NCBI GenBank assembly: GCA_949289265.1
Contig: CASENE010000001.1
Location: 1 to 64,000 of the forward strand
DNA length: 64,000 nucleotides
Direction: 5' to 3'
From: an uncultured Bacteroides sp.
GTDB lineage: Bacteria; Bacteroidota; Bacteroidia; Bacteroidales; Bacteroidaceae
Part shown: positions 28,317 to 37,309 of the stretch, in pieces
Layout: the number at the start of each line of letters is the position of its first letter
How positions within the stretch are numbered: the first letter of the stretch is position 1
Made by a program: the position numbers and the translations under genes
Notes under the pieces: model-generated
Told to the model about the DNA's origin: nothing
Database searches by the model: none
The model's input: the letters and a program-made list of their open reading frames with translations, nothing else

Positions 28317-28324
28317 CAAAGATA
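28317..28324 (-). promoter_or_regulatory. -7 element for the DUF2723 gene
   Basis: TATCTTTG on the minus strand, 71 nt upstream of the ATG at 28246. Confidence 0.5.
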
Positions 28325-28421
28325 GTGATTTCGGCGGAAAGGCGCGGCAATTTGCCTGATAATTAGTATAGCTTAAGAGGCGGTTTAATTTTTCTTTGCT
28401 CCCTCCGCCCCGCGGCGGCGC

Positions 28422-28489
28422 GACCCGGCAGGCCTGCGGCCTTGGGCCGTGCCGGCGGGAGGTTGTCCCGCGTGCGGCCTGCCGGGGTT
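28422..28489. repeat. GC-rich inverted repeat in the 28.25-28.90 kb gap
   Basis: ACCCGGCAGGCC and GGCCTGCCGGGGT are inverted about 42 nt apart and could form a strong hairpin. The gap has no credible gene. It also holds a promoter and family A copy 3. Confidence 0.55.
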
Positions 28490-28554
28490 GCGCGGCAGGG
28501 CGTTGGACGGCGGCCGGCGGTTGTAAGTTTTTTTAAGATTTTTGAAGAAGCTGC

Positions 28555-28585
28555 TTGCCGTTTTCGTATCGTTTTCTTACCTTTG
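28555..28585 (+). promoter_or_regulatory. Promoter upstream of the multi-Ig lipoprotein
   Basis: TTG (28555-28557), 20-nt spacer, TACCTTTG (28578-28585). It would give a leader of about 310 nt that includes the family A hairpin. Confidence 0.55.
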
Positions 28586-28652
28586 AGCCATCCGAGCGTT
28601 CCCGCTCGTGCGCTTCCCTCTCCGGGGGATGCGCCGCGCCCCGTCCGCTCCC

Positions 28653-28723
28653 TACCTCCTTCGTCCCCGGCTCGTCCCCCCTTCGTCCCTGGTTCGTCTC
28701 CTAAGGGACGAAGAAAAAGCGAG
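28653..28723. repeat. Family A 11-bp repeat array, copy 3 (reverse orientation)
   Basis: On the minus strand: GACGAACCAGG, GACGAAGGGGG, GACGAGCCGGG, GACGAAGGAGG, preceded across the loop CTTAGGA by an inverted CTTCGTC arm. It lies between the promoter at 28555 and the lipoprotein start. Confidence 0.85.
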
Positions 28724-28901
28724 GATGGGGCAGCCGGGAAGGCTCCGAGGATGCAGGAGGGAGGGGCAAACAGCCGGGCTTTTTGTCCGTTTTTCGTCAG
28801 GGCGGACGTGCGGCGAGGCGCAGCAGGCATTCCGGCCAAACGGCTGCCTGCGGCGGGACGATGGGGACGGCATCAGGCAGGAACGGTTAAATCAGTGAGA
28901 T

Positions 28902-31900
28902 ATGAAGACATTATTTACAGGCAAAATCTTTATTTTGCTGGCTGTATGCCTCGGGATATGGGGATGCAGCAAAGACGAGGGAGGGGGCACAGAGCCGGGT
29001 CAATCCGCCATCAGTACGGATGTGGCTGAGTTGAACTTCGATTCGGGTGCCGACGAATTGGTGCTGACGGTGACGGCCAGCGGGGCTTGGACCGTGGACG
29101 GTACGGCGGACTGGTGCACCCTGTCTGCCGAGAGCGGCGAGAAGGGAGACACGCAGGTGCGGGTGGCGGCAGCCGAGAACGAGGGCGAGGAAGATCGCCA
29201 GTGTACGCTGACCTTCCGTTGCGGCAATGCCACGGCCCGCGTGGAGGTGTATCAGTTTGGCCGCATCGAGACCAATTATGTGGACATGCGTTGGGACGAC
29301 GACGGGCGACTGGTGGCGTATGACGAGGCTACCGGCCGGGTGACCGTGGGTTTCGACACGACGCCGCCCGACGTGGAGGAGGGCAAGGCCATCATCCTGC
29401 CCGAAGAGCAGAAGCATGCCATCCGCGTGGTGCGCTCGGCCGAAGTGTCGGGCAACACGCTGACCATGCAGACCGAGGCGGGCAACATGGCTAACCTGTT
29501 CCGCAACATCGACTTCGTGCTGACCACCGACCCTGCCCTGGCCGCCGAGACGGCCATAACCACCCGTTCGGGCAGGCGGGTGCGGGTCGTTACGCCGTAT
29601 CGGGCAGGAAAAGCTGGAACAAGGGTTGGTTATGAGGAATATTTGGTCAATAAACAATATGACTGGGCTGATGACCTGAATAAACTGCTGGACGGGGTTG
29701 TTCCCGTTCATCTTACGCAGTGTAATTTCGGTTTCCAACTTAAATTCTATCTTTATATGTCGTTTGGTGAAAAGGAATGGAACGGCATGAACATCGGCGA
29801 TCTGCAGGCGATGAGTTGTTATTTGGACGGGAATGTCAGTTCGGCTTTTGCATTCGGAGTGGGCGTTTCGGGAAGCGTCCGTCGGTCACATGGCGGGCAG
29901 TTGTTTGACGTGGACTTGCCCGATGTTCCTTTCTTTGTCAGTGCGGTGCCTATATACGTAGGCTTGAATTTAGGTTGTTATTACCAGACGGACTTCAAGG
30001 CCGAAGGAGAGATTGCGTTGAGCTGGGGTTATACGTATGCGGCATCAGCTCGTTTGGGGGCGGTGTGGGCAAAGGATGTAACCCCGAGTCCTATCTGGCG
30101 TTTTAAGCCTTCTTTCAGTATCCTGGACCCCACCTTGCAGGTAAAGGCTTCGTTGGAAAATTCTTTCAAGTTACAGCCGATACTGGGCGTGGAGATCTAT
30201 AATTTCCTGGGGCCGGAAGTGGGTATTTTCCCGGAATTGCATAACGAGCTGAAGGCCGGCTTGCAGGTGGGGTCTTCGGCAGACAATTCGTATTTCGGCT
30301 GGACGCTTCGTTCGGATATGAACGTGGATTTAGGCATCACCTTGGGAGTTGACCTGGGTATTATTGATTCGCACAGGTATGTTGTTCTCCCCGCCACGCA
30401 GGTCTACACGAATCGCTTGCTGGAAGCCCCTGCCCGCCTGGAGTTGGTAACCCCGCAGGCCGATGCCGTGTTGCAGGTAGGCGAGGAGACCGAGGTGACC
30501 TTCCGGGCGACTTCGCAGAGTCCCTTCAAGAGCGAGATCAACACGCCGTTCGTGGCCGTGCAGTTCAGCACGAAAGACGGGGAAGGCGGCAAGACGGACG
30601 TCACCTCGGCCCTGACGGATGCCGACGGCCTGGCCAAGGTGAAGTGGACGCCGGGAAGCTCGAAGGACAAGCTGACAGCCCGCATACTCGACGCCGACGG
30701 ACAGGTGATTGACGTGGACGACGGGAAGAAGAGCGGCGAGGTGGTCTTCGAGCCTTTGTTGGAAGAAGTCGAACTGCAACTGCTCTCGCCCGAGGACCAG
30801 TCGCTGGTGGAGGCCGGGGTGGCCACGCCAGTGACCTTCCGTGCGGTAGTGAAAGAGGCGGACGGGACGGAGTCTCCCCGCGAGAACCTGCGCGTACGCT
30901 TCACGGCCCCGGAGGTGGACGAGGTGGGCACAACCGACGCCGAAGGCCAGGTGACGTTCGAGTGGACCCCGAAGGCAGGCGAAGTCCTGACGGCCACGGC
31001 CGAGGTGGAACAGCAGGCCGAAGACGGAACGGTCAGCTACGTCGAGCTCTCCGAAGCCACCTTTGCCCCCCACGTCGTGCGGCCCCTCGTCTCCCTGTCC
31101 ACGCCCGCGGACAAGACTCCGGTGAAGGAAGGCCAGGCGGTGACCGTGACCTTCTACGTGGAATACGAGGATGAGGCCGGCCGTCACCCCTATCCGGGCC
31201 GCGAAGTCACCCTGTCGTCCGCCGGATTCTCCGAAAAGCAGACCAGCACGCCGGACGGCATCGTGCGCCTCAGCTGGACGCCCACGGGCGCGGAAGGCGA
31301 CGCCCTGACGGCCGAGCTGCTGACTCCCGCCGGCGACGTGTCGGCACGGGCCACGTTTACGCCCACGGTGAACCGCCGCGTGCTTGAGGTGGCATCCCCC
31401 CAGACGGGCGTGGAGCTGGAGCCTGGCGAGTCGGTCACGGTCACCTTCGCCGCGAGGTGGTCGGAGGACAAGGAGCCCATCTCCGGCGCCAACCTCCGCT
31501 TCGAGGGCAGCGGGAGCCTGAGCCGAACGTCGGCCGCCACGGACGCGCAGGGACGGGCCACGGTGACCTGGACGCCCGACGGCGCGGGGACACTGACGGC
31601 CACCTGGGAGGAGACGGGATTGACGGCCACGTTCTCCGCCACCACCACCGACGATGAAGACGGGCCCGGAGGCGGCGGGAGCGCGTCCGAGCAGGAAAAG
31701 GCCGTCATGGGACAGTGGACCTGCGTCTACTACGAGATGAACGAGGGCGGCGGCGTGATGGGAGGCGTGCCCGACGAAGGCATGATGACCCTCACGCTGG
31801 GCACCGACCACTCCTTCCGCTACGTCTACGCCGACCCCCACGACCCCTCGGAGTCATACACCGAGACGGGCACCTGGCGGCTGGACGGAAGCACATTGAT

Positions 31901-32039
31901 GGTGAAGATGACCGGCTATCTCACCGAGAACGGCTACTGCAACATCGTGTCCGTGGAGGGAGACCGGATGGTGACGCAAGTCGGCTCGGGCGCGTACTTC
32001 GAGCGGTTCACCTGGCAACGGATAGGAGACGCGCGCTGA
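28902..32039 (+). CDS. Large surface lipoprotein: BACON, unknown core, four Ig-like repeats, lipocalin-like end
   Basis: Predicted outer-surface lipoprotein of 1,045 aa (lipobox IWGC). A BACON-type domain covers about residues 35-120 (GAWTVDGTADWCTLSAESGE). A beta-rich core of unknown family follows (about 130-500). Then come four bacterial Ig-like repeats (about 505-920), each starting like LELVTPQADAVLQVGEETEV and ending in V(K/R/T)WTP. A C-terminal lipocalin-like domain begins near 930 (MGQWTCVYYEMNEGG). The DNA of the core (about 29610-30400) is clearly more AT-rich and uses different codons from both ends, which suggests a recombined cassette. Function unknown; adhesion or glycan binding is the usual role of such architectures. 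Confidence 0.75.
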   Translation: MKTLFTGKIFILLAVCLGIWGCSKDEGGGTEPGQSAISTDVAELNFDSGADELVLTVTASGAWTVDGTADWCTLSAESGEKGDTQVRVAAAENEGEEDRQCTLTFRCGNATARVEVYQFGRIETNYVDMRWDDDGRLVAYDEATGRVTVGFDTTPPDVEEGKAIILPEEQKHAIRVVRSAEVSGNTLTMQTEAGNMANLFRNIDFVLTTDPALAAETAITTRSGRRVRVVTPYRAGKAGTRVGYEEYLVNKQYDWADDLNKLLDGVVPVHLTQCNFGFQLKFYLYMSFGEKEWNGMNIGDLQAMSCYLDGNVSSAFAFGVGVSGSVRRSHGGQLFDVDLPDVPFFVSAVPIYVGLNLGCYYQTDFKAEGEIALSWGYTYAASARLGAVWAKDVTPSPIWRFKPSFSILDPTLQVKASLENSFKLQPILGVEIYNFLGPEVGIFPELHNELKAGLQVGSSADNSYFGWTLRSDMNVDLGITLGVDLGIIDSHRYVVLPATQVYTNRLLEAPARLELVTPQADAVLQVGEETEVTFRATSQSPFKSEINTPFVAVQFSTKDGEGGKTDVTSALTDADGLAKVKWTPGSSKDKLTARILDADGQVIDVDDGKKSGEVVFEPLLEEVELQLLSPEDQSLVEAGVATPVTFRAVVKEADGTESPRENLRVRFTAPEVDEVGTTDAEGQVTFEWTPKAGEVLTATAEVEQQAEDGTVSYVELSEATFAPHVVRPLVSLSTPADKTPVKEGQAVTVTFYVEYEDEAGRHPYPGREVTLSSAGFSEKQTSTPDGIVRLSWTPTGAEGDALTAELLTPAGDVSARATFTPTVNRRVLEVASPQTGVELEPGESVTVTFAARWSEDKEPISGANLRFEGSGSLSRTSAATDAQGRATVTWTPDGAGTLTATWEETGLTATFSATTTDDEDGPGGGGSASEQEKAVMGQWTCVYYEMNEGGGVMGGVPDEGMMTLTLGTDHSFRYVYADPHDPSESYTETGTWRLDGSTLMVKMTGYLTENGYCNIVSVEGDRMVTQVGSGAYFERFTWQRIGDAR

Positions 32040-32156
32040 CGGAGTCCCGCCTCGTCTCCGTCGCCGATTCGCGTCCTGCCGCAGATTTTTACGGGAAAAA
32101 CCCGTGGATATTCCGGCCAAAATGCGTAATTTGCGGCCCGTTAAGTTTAAACCCTC

Positions 32157-33593
32157 ATGCTTATGAATAGAAAACTGCTTCTATCCCTTCTCTTCCTGGC
32201 CTGCGCCCTGGGTGCGGTCGCCAAGGTCAGGCTTCCCGCCCTGATGGGCGACCACATGGTGTTGCAACAACAGGCGGACGTCCGCCTCTGGGGTTGGGCC
32301 CGTCCTGGCGTCGAGGTGCGCGTCACCACCTCGTGGGACGGACAGACCGTGGCCTGCCGCGCCGGGGCGGACAGCTGCTGGACGGCTGTCGTCCGCACTC
32401 CCGAGGCCAGCTTCACGCCCTACGAGATAACCTTTGACGACGGCGAGCCGCTGACGTTGCGCGACGTCCTGGCAGGCGAGGTCTGGCTGGCCGCCGGGCA
32501 AAGCAACATGCAGATGCCGCTGAAAGGCTTCGGGGGCTGCTGCGTGGCCGGCGGGGTCGACGAGGTAATCCGTTCCGCCCGCTACCCTGGCATCCGTTTC
32601 TTCACCGTCCCCACCGTCCAGGCCTACGAGCCGCAGGACGACTGTCGCGCCTCGTGGCAGGTCCCGTCCGTGCATACGGCGGCCGAATTCAGCGCCACGG
32701 CCTGGTTCTTCGCCACTTCGTTGCAGGAAGCCCTGCGCCTTCCGGTGGGCATCGTCGTGGCCGCATACGGGGGCTCCAAGGTGGAGGGATGGCTCAGCCG
32801 CGAAGTGCTGCAGGGCTATCCCGATGTCTGCCTGGACGAGGATTCCATCGCTCGCATGAACTTCATGTACAGGCCGATGGTGATGTATAACGCGATGTTC
32901 GCCCCCGTCCGGAACTACACCGTGCGCGGCATCCTGTGGTACCAGGGCGAAAGCAACGTGGGCGAAGACGGCACCTACGCCCAGCGCCTGGCCGACATGG
33001 TGTCTCTCTGGCGGAAAGACCTGTGCCTGGGCGACATCCCTTTCTACTTTGCCGAGATTGCCCCCTACGACTATGACACGCCCGAACAGGACGAGAAGAG
33101 CGCTTACCTCCGCGAGGCGCAGTTCCGTGCCCAGAGCCTGATTCCCCACAGTGCCATGGCTTCGACCAACGACCTGGTAGAGCCCTACGAACGACACAAC
33201 ATCCATCCGCGCAACAAGTCCGTCATCGGCCGCCGTCTCAGCTACCTGGCCCTCAACCTGACCTACGGCCTGAAGCAAATCAACTGCTTCGGCCCGCAAT
33301 ACAAGTCCTGGACGGCGAAGGGCAGCGAGGCGTGGGTATCGTTCGACAACCTGCAGATGGGCATCTGCCGCAACTACGACCTGCGGGGCTTCGAGGTGGC
33401 CGGCGACGACCGTGTGTTCTATCCGGCAGACAGTGTCTGGCTGCATTGGCAGACCAACGAGGTGGTCGTATCCTCGAAGAAGGTGCCCCGCCCCGTGGCC
33501 GTGCGCTATTGCTTCCGCGACTTCCAGCCGGGCACCATGATTGGCGGCAACGAGCTGCCCACCATCCCCTTCCGTACGGACGACTGGGAATGA
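32157..33593 (+). CDS. Sialate O-acetylesterase-like (SASA) secreted esterase
   Basis: Secreted SGNH-fold esterase of 478 aa. The signal peptide is MLMNRKLLLSLLFLACALGA. An N-terminal beta region (LPALMGDHMVLQQQADVRLW) precedes the catalytic block I GQSNMQM and the conserved WYQGESN. The C-terminal HNIHPRNKSVIGRR offers the catalytic His. SASA enzymes remove O-acetyl groups from sialic acids or from plant xylans. The adjacent GH9 gene, 43 nt downstream, favours a plant polysaccharide role here. The start could also be the second ATG at 32163. Confidence 0.85.
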   Translation: MLMNRKLLLSLLFLACALGAVAKVRLPALMGDHMVLQQQADVRLWGWARPGVEVRVTTSWDGQTVACRAGADSCWTAVVRTPEASFTPYEITFDDGEPLTLRDVLAGEVWLAAGQSNMQMPLKGFGGCCVAGGVDEVIRSARYPGIRFFTVPTVQAYEPQDDCRASWQVPSVHTAAEFSATAWFFATSLQEALRLPVGIVVAAYGGSKVEGWLSREVLQGYPDVCLDEDSIARMNFMYRPMVMYNAMFAPVRNYTVRGILWYQGESNVGEDGTYAQRLADMVSLWRKDLCLGDIPFYFAEIAPYDYDTPEQDEKSAYLREAQFRAQSLIPHSAMASTNDLVEPYERHNIHPRNKSVIGRRLSYLALNLTYGLKQINCFGPQYKSWTAKGSEAWVSFDNLQMGICRNYDLRGFEVAGDDRVFYPADSVWLHWQTNEVVVSSKKVPRPVAVRYCFRDFQPGTMIGGNELPTIPFRTDDWE

Positions 33594-33636
33594 GGCGGCA
33601 GAAGAGACTTATCATCACTTTAATACCGATATGCAT

Positions 33637-35394
33637 ATGAACAGAAAACTGATTAGTGTAGGAATCCTGGCGGGAGGACTGGCTGCCTGCGGCGGCCCGG
33701 CTCCCGACGTCATCCGCCTGAACCAGCTGGGCTACTTCCCCTCGCAGGAAAAGGTGGCCGTGGCCGACACGGTGGGAGTGACGGAATTCGTAGTGCTGAA
33801 AGCCGCCACGGGCGAAGAGGTGTTGCGTGGACAGACAGAGCCCACGGCGGCCAATCCCTGGCGCAGCCAGGCAGGCTCCACGATGGACTTCAGCACGCTG
33901 GCCGAGCCGGGCAGCTACCTGCTGGTGGCCGGCGGAGACACGGCTGCCTTCGACATCAAGGAACGTCCCCTGCAGCCCGTGGCCGACGCGGCCCTGAAGT
34001 CGTTCTACTACCAGCGCACGGGCATGCCCATCGAAGAGAAGTATGCCGGACAGTGGAACCGCCCCGCCGCTCATCCGGACACCGAGGTGCTGGTGCATCC
34101 CAGTGCCGCAGGCCCCCGTCGCAAGGCGGGCGACGTGCTGTCGTCGGCAGGCGGGTGGTATGACGCGGGCGACTATAACAAGTATGTGGTCAACTCCGCC
34201 TACAGCATCGGCCTCATGCAGGCTGTCTACCGCCTCTTCCCCGACTACTTCGCCAAGCAGAACGTGAACATACCGGAGAGCGGCAACCGGACGCCCGACC
34301 TTCTGGACGAAATCCACTACAACCTGGCCTGGCTGCTCACCATGCAAGACCCTGCCGACGGCGGCGTCTACCACAAACTGACCACGCCCTCGTTTGAGGC
34401 GTTCGTCAAGCCCTCGGAATGCAAGCAGCCGCGCTACGTGGTGCAGAAGAGTGTCACTGCCGCCCTGGACTTTGCGGCCGTCATGGCGCAGGCGTCCGTC
34501 GTCTTCCGTCCCTTTGCCAAGGACTATCCCGGATTCTCCGCCCAGGCCCTGCGTGCCGCCGAGCGTGCTTATGCCTGGGCCGGACAGCATCCCGAGGCCT
34601 ACTACGACCAGGCGGCTCTCAACAAGGACTATGACCCGGACATCGCCACCGGCGAATACGGCGACAAGGATGCCTCGGACGAGTTGTTCTGGGCAGCCTC
34701 GGAGTTGTATTACGCCACGGGCAAGCAGGCCTACCTGCTGCAGGCCGTCAAGTCCGCGCCGCGCAAGTACACGCTGCCTTCGTGGCCCCAGACCTCGGCC
34801 CTGGGCTTCTTCGTATGGCTCTTGCCCGACCGCCAGTTGAAGGGCGACGTCGAGAACGGGCTGGCTGCCTCGCTGCGCAGCTATCTGCTGGCCTATGCCG
34901 CCAATACCGTGAAGGGGGCGGACAAGGCTGCCTTCCATGCGCCCTTCGGCGACGAGGAGAGCGACTTCTTCTGGGGATGCCTGGCCGAACAGTGCGCCAA
35001 CCAGGCCACGACGCTAGTCTATGCCTACCTGCTGGACGACAAGGTGAACTACCTGACCAACGCCTATCGCGACATGGACTACCTGTTGGGACGCAACCCG
35101 CTGGGCTATTGCTTCGTCACCGGCCTCGGGCAGAAGAGCCCCCTGCATCCGCACCACCGCCTCTCGGCCTCCGACGGCATCGACGCGCCCATCCCGGGCT
35201 TCCTGGTGGGCGGCCCCAACCCGGGACAGGAAGACAAGGAGTATGTCAAGTCCTATCCCTCGCGCCTGCCCGACGAGTCGTATGTGGACGACCCCGGCTC
35301 GTATGCTTCCAACGAGATTGCCATCAACTGGAGCGCGGGACTGGTGGCTGCCTCGTCGGCCCTGGACGCGCTGAGCGTGCAGAAGGAACAGTAA
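33637..35394 (+). CDS. GH9 endoglucanase-type lipoprotein
   Basis: Glycoside hydrolase family 9 enzyme, 585 aa, anchored by a lipobox (LAAC). An N-terminal Ig-like CelD_N domain (about residues 25-110: VIRLNQLGYFPSQEKVAVAD) precedes the alpha6/alpha6 barrel. Catalytic residues are visible: Asp176 and Asp179 in GGWYDAGDYNKYV, the HHR-type motif LHPHHRLSASDG, and the acid Glu560 in ASNEIAINWSAG. It is expected to cut beta-1,4-glucan or mixed-linkage or xyloglucan backbones. The ATG at 33637 gives a clean lipoprotein signal; 33631 is possible. Forms a pair with the SASA gene. Confidence 0.92.
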   Translation: MNRKLISVGILAGGLAACGGPAPDVIRLNQLGYFPSQEKVAVADTVGVTEFVVLKAATGEEVLRGQTEPTAANPWRSQAGSTMDFSTLAEPGSYLLVAGGDTAAFDIKERPLQPVADAALKSFYYQRTGMPIEEKYAGQWNRPAAHPDTEVLVHPSAAGPRRKAGDVLSSAGGWYDAGDYNKYVVNSAYSIGLMQAVYRLFPDYFAKQNVNIPESGNRTPDLLDEIHYNLAWLLTMQDPADGGVYHKLTTPSFEAFVKPSECKQPRYVVQKSVTAALDFAAVMAQASVVFRPFAKDYPGFSAQALRAAERAYAWAGQHPEAYYDQAALNKDYDPDIATGEYGDKDASDELFWAASELYYATGKQAYLLQAVKSAPRKYTLPSWPQTSALGFFVWLLPDRQLKGDVENGLAASLRSYLLAYAANTVKGADKAAFHAPFGDEESDFFWGCLAEQCANQATTLVYAYLLDDKVNYLTNAYRDMDYLLGRNPLGYCFVTGLGQKSPLHPHHRLSASDGIDAPIPGFLVGGPNPGQEDKEYVKSYPSRLPDESYVDDPGSYASNEIAINWSAGLVAASSALDALSVQKEQ

Positions 35395-35408
35395 GGTTTT
35401 AGTGACCG

Positions 35409-35484
35409 CAAAGACAGAAAGGCACGGAGCCATCTCTCGCTTTCCGAAACAGGATGAGAGAAACTCCGTGCCTTTCTGTCTTTG
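35409..35484. terminator. 21-bp perfect inverted repeat between convergent genes
   Basis: Arms 35409-35429 and 35464-35484 are exact reverse complements (CAAAGACAGAAAGGCACGGA plus one base) around a 34-nt loop that itself contains CTCTC/GAGAG. It sits 15 nt past the GH9 stop and just before the acyltransferase stop, so it probably terminates both. The stem is longer than usual for an intrinsic terminator and lacks a long T run. Confidence 0.6.
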
Positions 35485-35488
35485 TCGT

Positions 35489-36652
35489 TTATTTCTTCTT
35501 CGGGAGGAACCGCCGCGTCAGCCAGCGGCGCACGGGCTCGTCATATCCCTTCAGGGCGGCCCAGGCCAGGAGGACGCTGCCCGCGTAGACCGCCAGGGCC
35601 AGGGGCCAGCAGTCGCGCAGGGTGTAGCACTGGTGGTCTATCAGCCACGAGTAGAAGAGGTACATCACGGGGTAGTGGACGGCATAGAGGGGATAGGAGA
35701 TGTCGCCCGCGAAGCGGCACACCTGCGTGGAGCGGCGGTCGGTGGTGCGGCCCGAGGCGGCCAGCCACACCAGGGCGGGGAAGACGAAGAAGATGCACAG
35801 GGCCTCGTAGACGCCATTCCACGTGACGGCGCCCGTCCGCCCCTCGACGTAGGGCACGCAGAACAGCACGACCAGCACCGCCGAGCACGTCCAGAACGCG
35901 CCCCGCACGCCCTTCCAGGGGCGGAACCGGCGCGAGAGCAGCATGCCCAGCGTGAAGGGGAAGAGCATGCGCAGCAGCCCGCCCCAGAAGTTCATCCCGT
36001 CCAGCGTCCAGCCCACGCCAATCATGCCGTAGCCCACGGCGTCGGTCAGCATGAACCATGCCAGGCCTGCGCCCGTCAGCACGACGAGGGCGGCGAGGGC
36101 GCGCGTGCCCAGCCGGTGGATGAAGAGGCCGTAGAGCACGTTGCCGATGTACTCGAAGAACAGCGACCAGCTGGGACCGTTCAGGGGGAACATCTCCTGG
36201 TTGCCCCGGATGTCGTAGGGCGCGCCGGGCGCGGCGGGGATGAAGAACAGGGCGCACAGCAGGGCCAGCATCACCATCGACACGGGCATGGGCGTCCCGT
36301 CCCACTGTTGGCAGCCCTGTAAGGCGTAGAACACCACGCCCGTCAGCGCGCCCAGCACAATCATGGGGTGCAGGCGGATGAGGCGTCGTTTGAAGAAGTT
36401 GCCCACCGTCAGCGTCCGCCCCCAGCGGTCGTCGTAGGCGTAGCCGATGACGAAGCCCGAGAGGATAAAGAAGAAGTCGACGGCCAGGTAGCCGTGGTTG
36501 ATGACGGTGATGAGCGTGCCTCCGGCGGCGAAGGACAGTCCCTCGAAGATGTGGTAGAACACGACCAGCAGGGCGGCTACTCCGCGCAGTCCGTCCAGCA
36601 GTTCGTAGTGGGGTTTGGAGTCCGCATAGGCGGCAGATGAAGGTCTTGGCAT
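35489..36652 (-). CDS. Acyltransferase family 3 membrane protein
   Basis: Inner-membrane acyltransferase of 387 aa with about ten predicted helices. The family-3 motifs are present: LLDGLRGVAALLVVFYHIFE, where the His is the proposed catalytic residue, then GYLAVDFFFILSGFVIGYAY and the conserved RRLIRLHPM. These enzymes O-acylate surface glycans or other exported molecules. An open frame continues upstream of 36652, but the family sequence starts just after MPRPSSAAYADSKPHYE, and a TACCTTTG -7 element lies at 36701-36708. Confidence 0.88.
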   Translation of the reverse strand: MPRPSSAAYADSKPHYELLDGLRGVAALLVVFYHIFEGLSFAAGGTLITVINHGYLAVDFFFILSGFVIGYAYDDRWGRTLTVGNFFKRRLIRLHPMIVLGALTGVVFYALQGCQQWDGTPMPVSMVMLALLCALFFIPAAPGAPYDIRGNQEMFPLNGPSWSLFFEYIGNVLYGLFIHRLGTRALAALVVLTGAGLAWFMLTDAVGYGMIGVGWTLDGMNFWGGLLRMLFPFTLGMLLSRRFRPWKGVRGAFWTCSAVLVVLFCVPYVEGRTGAVTWNGVYEALCIFFVFPALVWLAASGRTTDRRSTQVCRFAGDISYPLYAVHYPVMYLFYSWLIDHQCYTLRDCWPLALAVYAGSVLLAWAALKGYDEPVRRWLTRRFLPKKK

Positions 36653-36700
36653 GGCAGTAATAGTTTTTAGTTGACAACTTGTCAAGTAGCTACTCGCTGG

Positions 36701-36708
36701 CAAAGGTA
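36701..36708 (-). promoter_or_regulatory. -7 element for the acyltransferase gene
   Basis: TACCTTTG on the minus strand, 49 nt upstream of the ATG at 36652. Confidence 0.5.
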
Positions 36709-36745
36709 CGCAACTTCCGCCGTCCGGCATTTGTCCTGCGACAAA

Positions 36746-37309
36746 TTATCTGCGGCCGCGCAGGCGGCTCAGTGTGGGCAGGGTGATGCCCAGGTAGGAG
36801 GCGATGTAGCCCAGTTGCACCCGTCTGGCCACGTCGGGGAACTGCCGGCAGAAGGCTTCGTAGCGTTGGGCGGCGGGCAGGGTGAGGCGTTCCTTGTGCG
36901 AGCGGTGCAGGCGGCGGTATTCGTTCTGGTGGATGATGCGTCCCCAGTTGGCCAGCTCGAGGTGGGTGCGGAACAGGCGGCGCAGGTCGTCCAGGCCGAT
37001 GCGGCAGGCTTCGGTCTCTTCCAGCGTCTCTACGTACTCTTCGCTGGGCTTGTCGTAATACAGCTCGTCCATGCTGAAGACGATGCTGCCTTCGGCGGCG
37101 AAGGAGGTGGTTATCTCTTCGCCGTTCACCAGCCAGTAGGAGCGCGTGATGCCCTGTTCGATGAAATAGGCCGCGCCTGCCCGCCGTCCCTCTTCTGCCA
37201 GCAGGTATTTCCGGGGGAAGCGGCAGGGCGTGAGGCAGGCGGTCAGGGCTTGTTCCGCGTCGGGCGACAGGGGGACGAGGGCGTTGATGTGTTGCAGGAT
37301 TCGTTTCAT
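36746..37309 (-). CDS. Crp/Fnr family regulator
   Basis: Cyclic-nucleotide-binding-fold regulator of 187 aa. The cupin-like N-terminal domain includes FPRKYLLAEEGRRAGAAYFI and GITRSYWLVNGEE. The C-terminal helix-turn-helix is QLGYIASYLGITLPTLSRLR. No Fe-S cysteine cluster of the Fnr type is seen. Its ATG overlaps the stop of cstA in an ATGA junction, so the two are translationally coupled and the regulator is made with the CstA transporter. Its targets are unknown. Confidence 0.85.
   Translation of the reverse strand: MKRILQHINALVPLSPDAEQALTACLTPCRFPRKYLLAEEGRRAGAAYFIEQGITRSYWLVNGEEITTSFAAEGSIVFSMDELYYDKPSEEYVETLEETEACRIGLDDLRRLFRTHLELANWGRIIHQNEYRRLHRSHKERLTLPAAQRYEAFCRQFPDVARRVQLGYIASYLGITLPTLSRLRGRR

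Noticed and set aside
24947..28366. An 1,139-codon open frame antisense to the DUF2723 gene
   Set aside because: Sequence is His/Gln/Val/Arg-rich with no domain, and it mirrors the recognised membrane protein. It also runs through the promoter.
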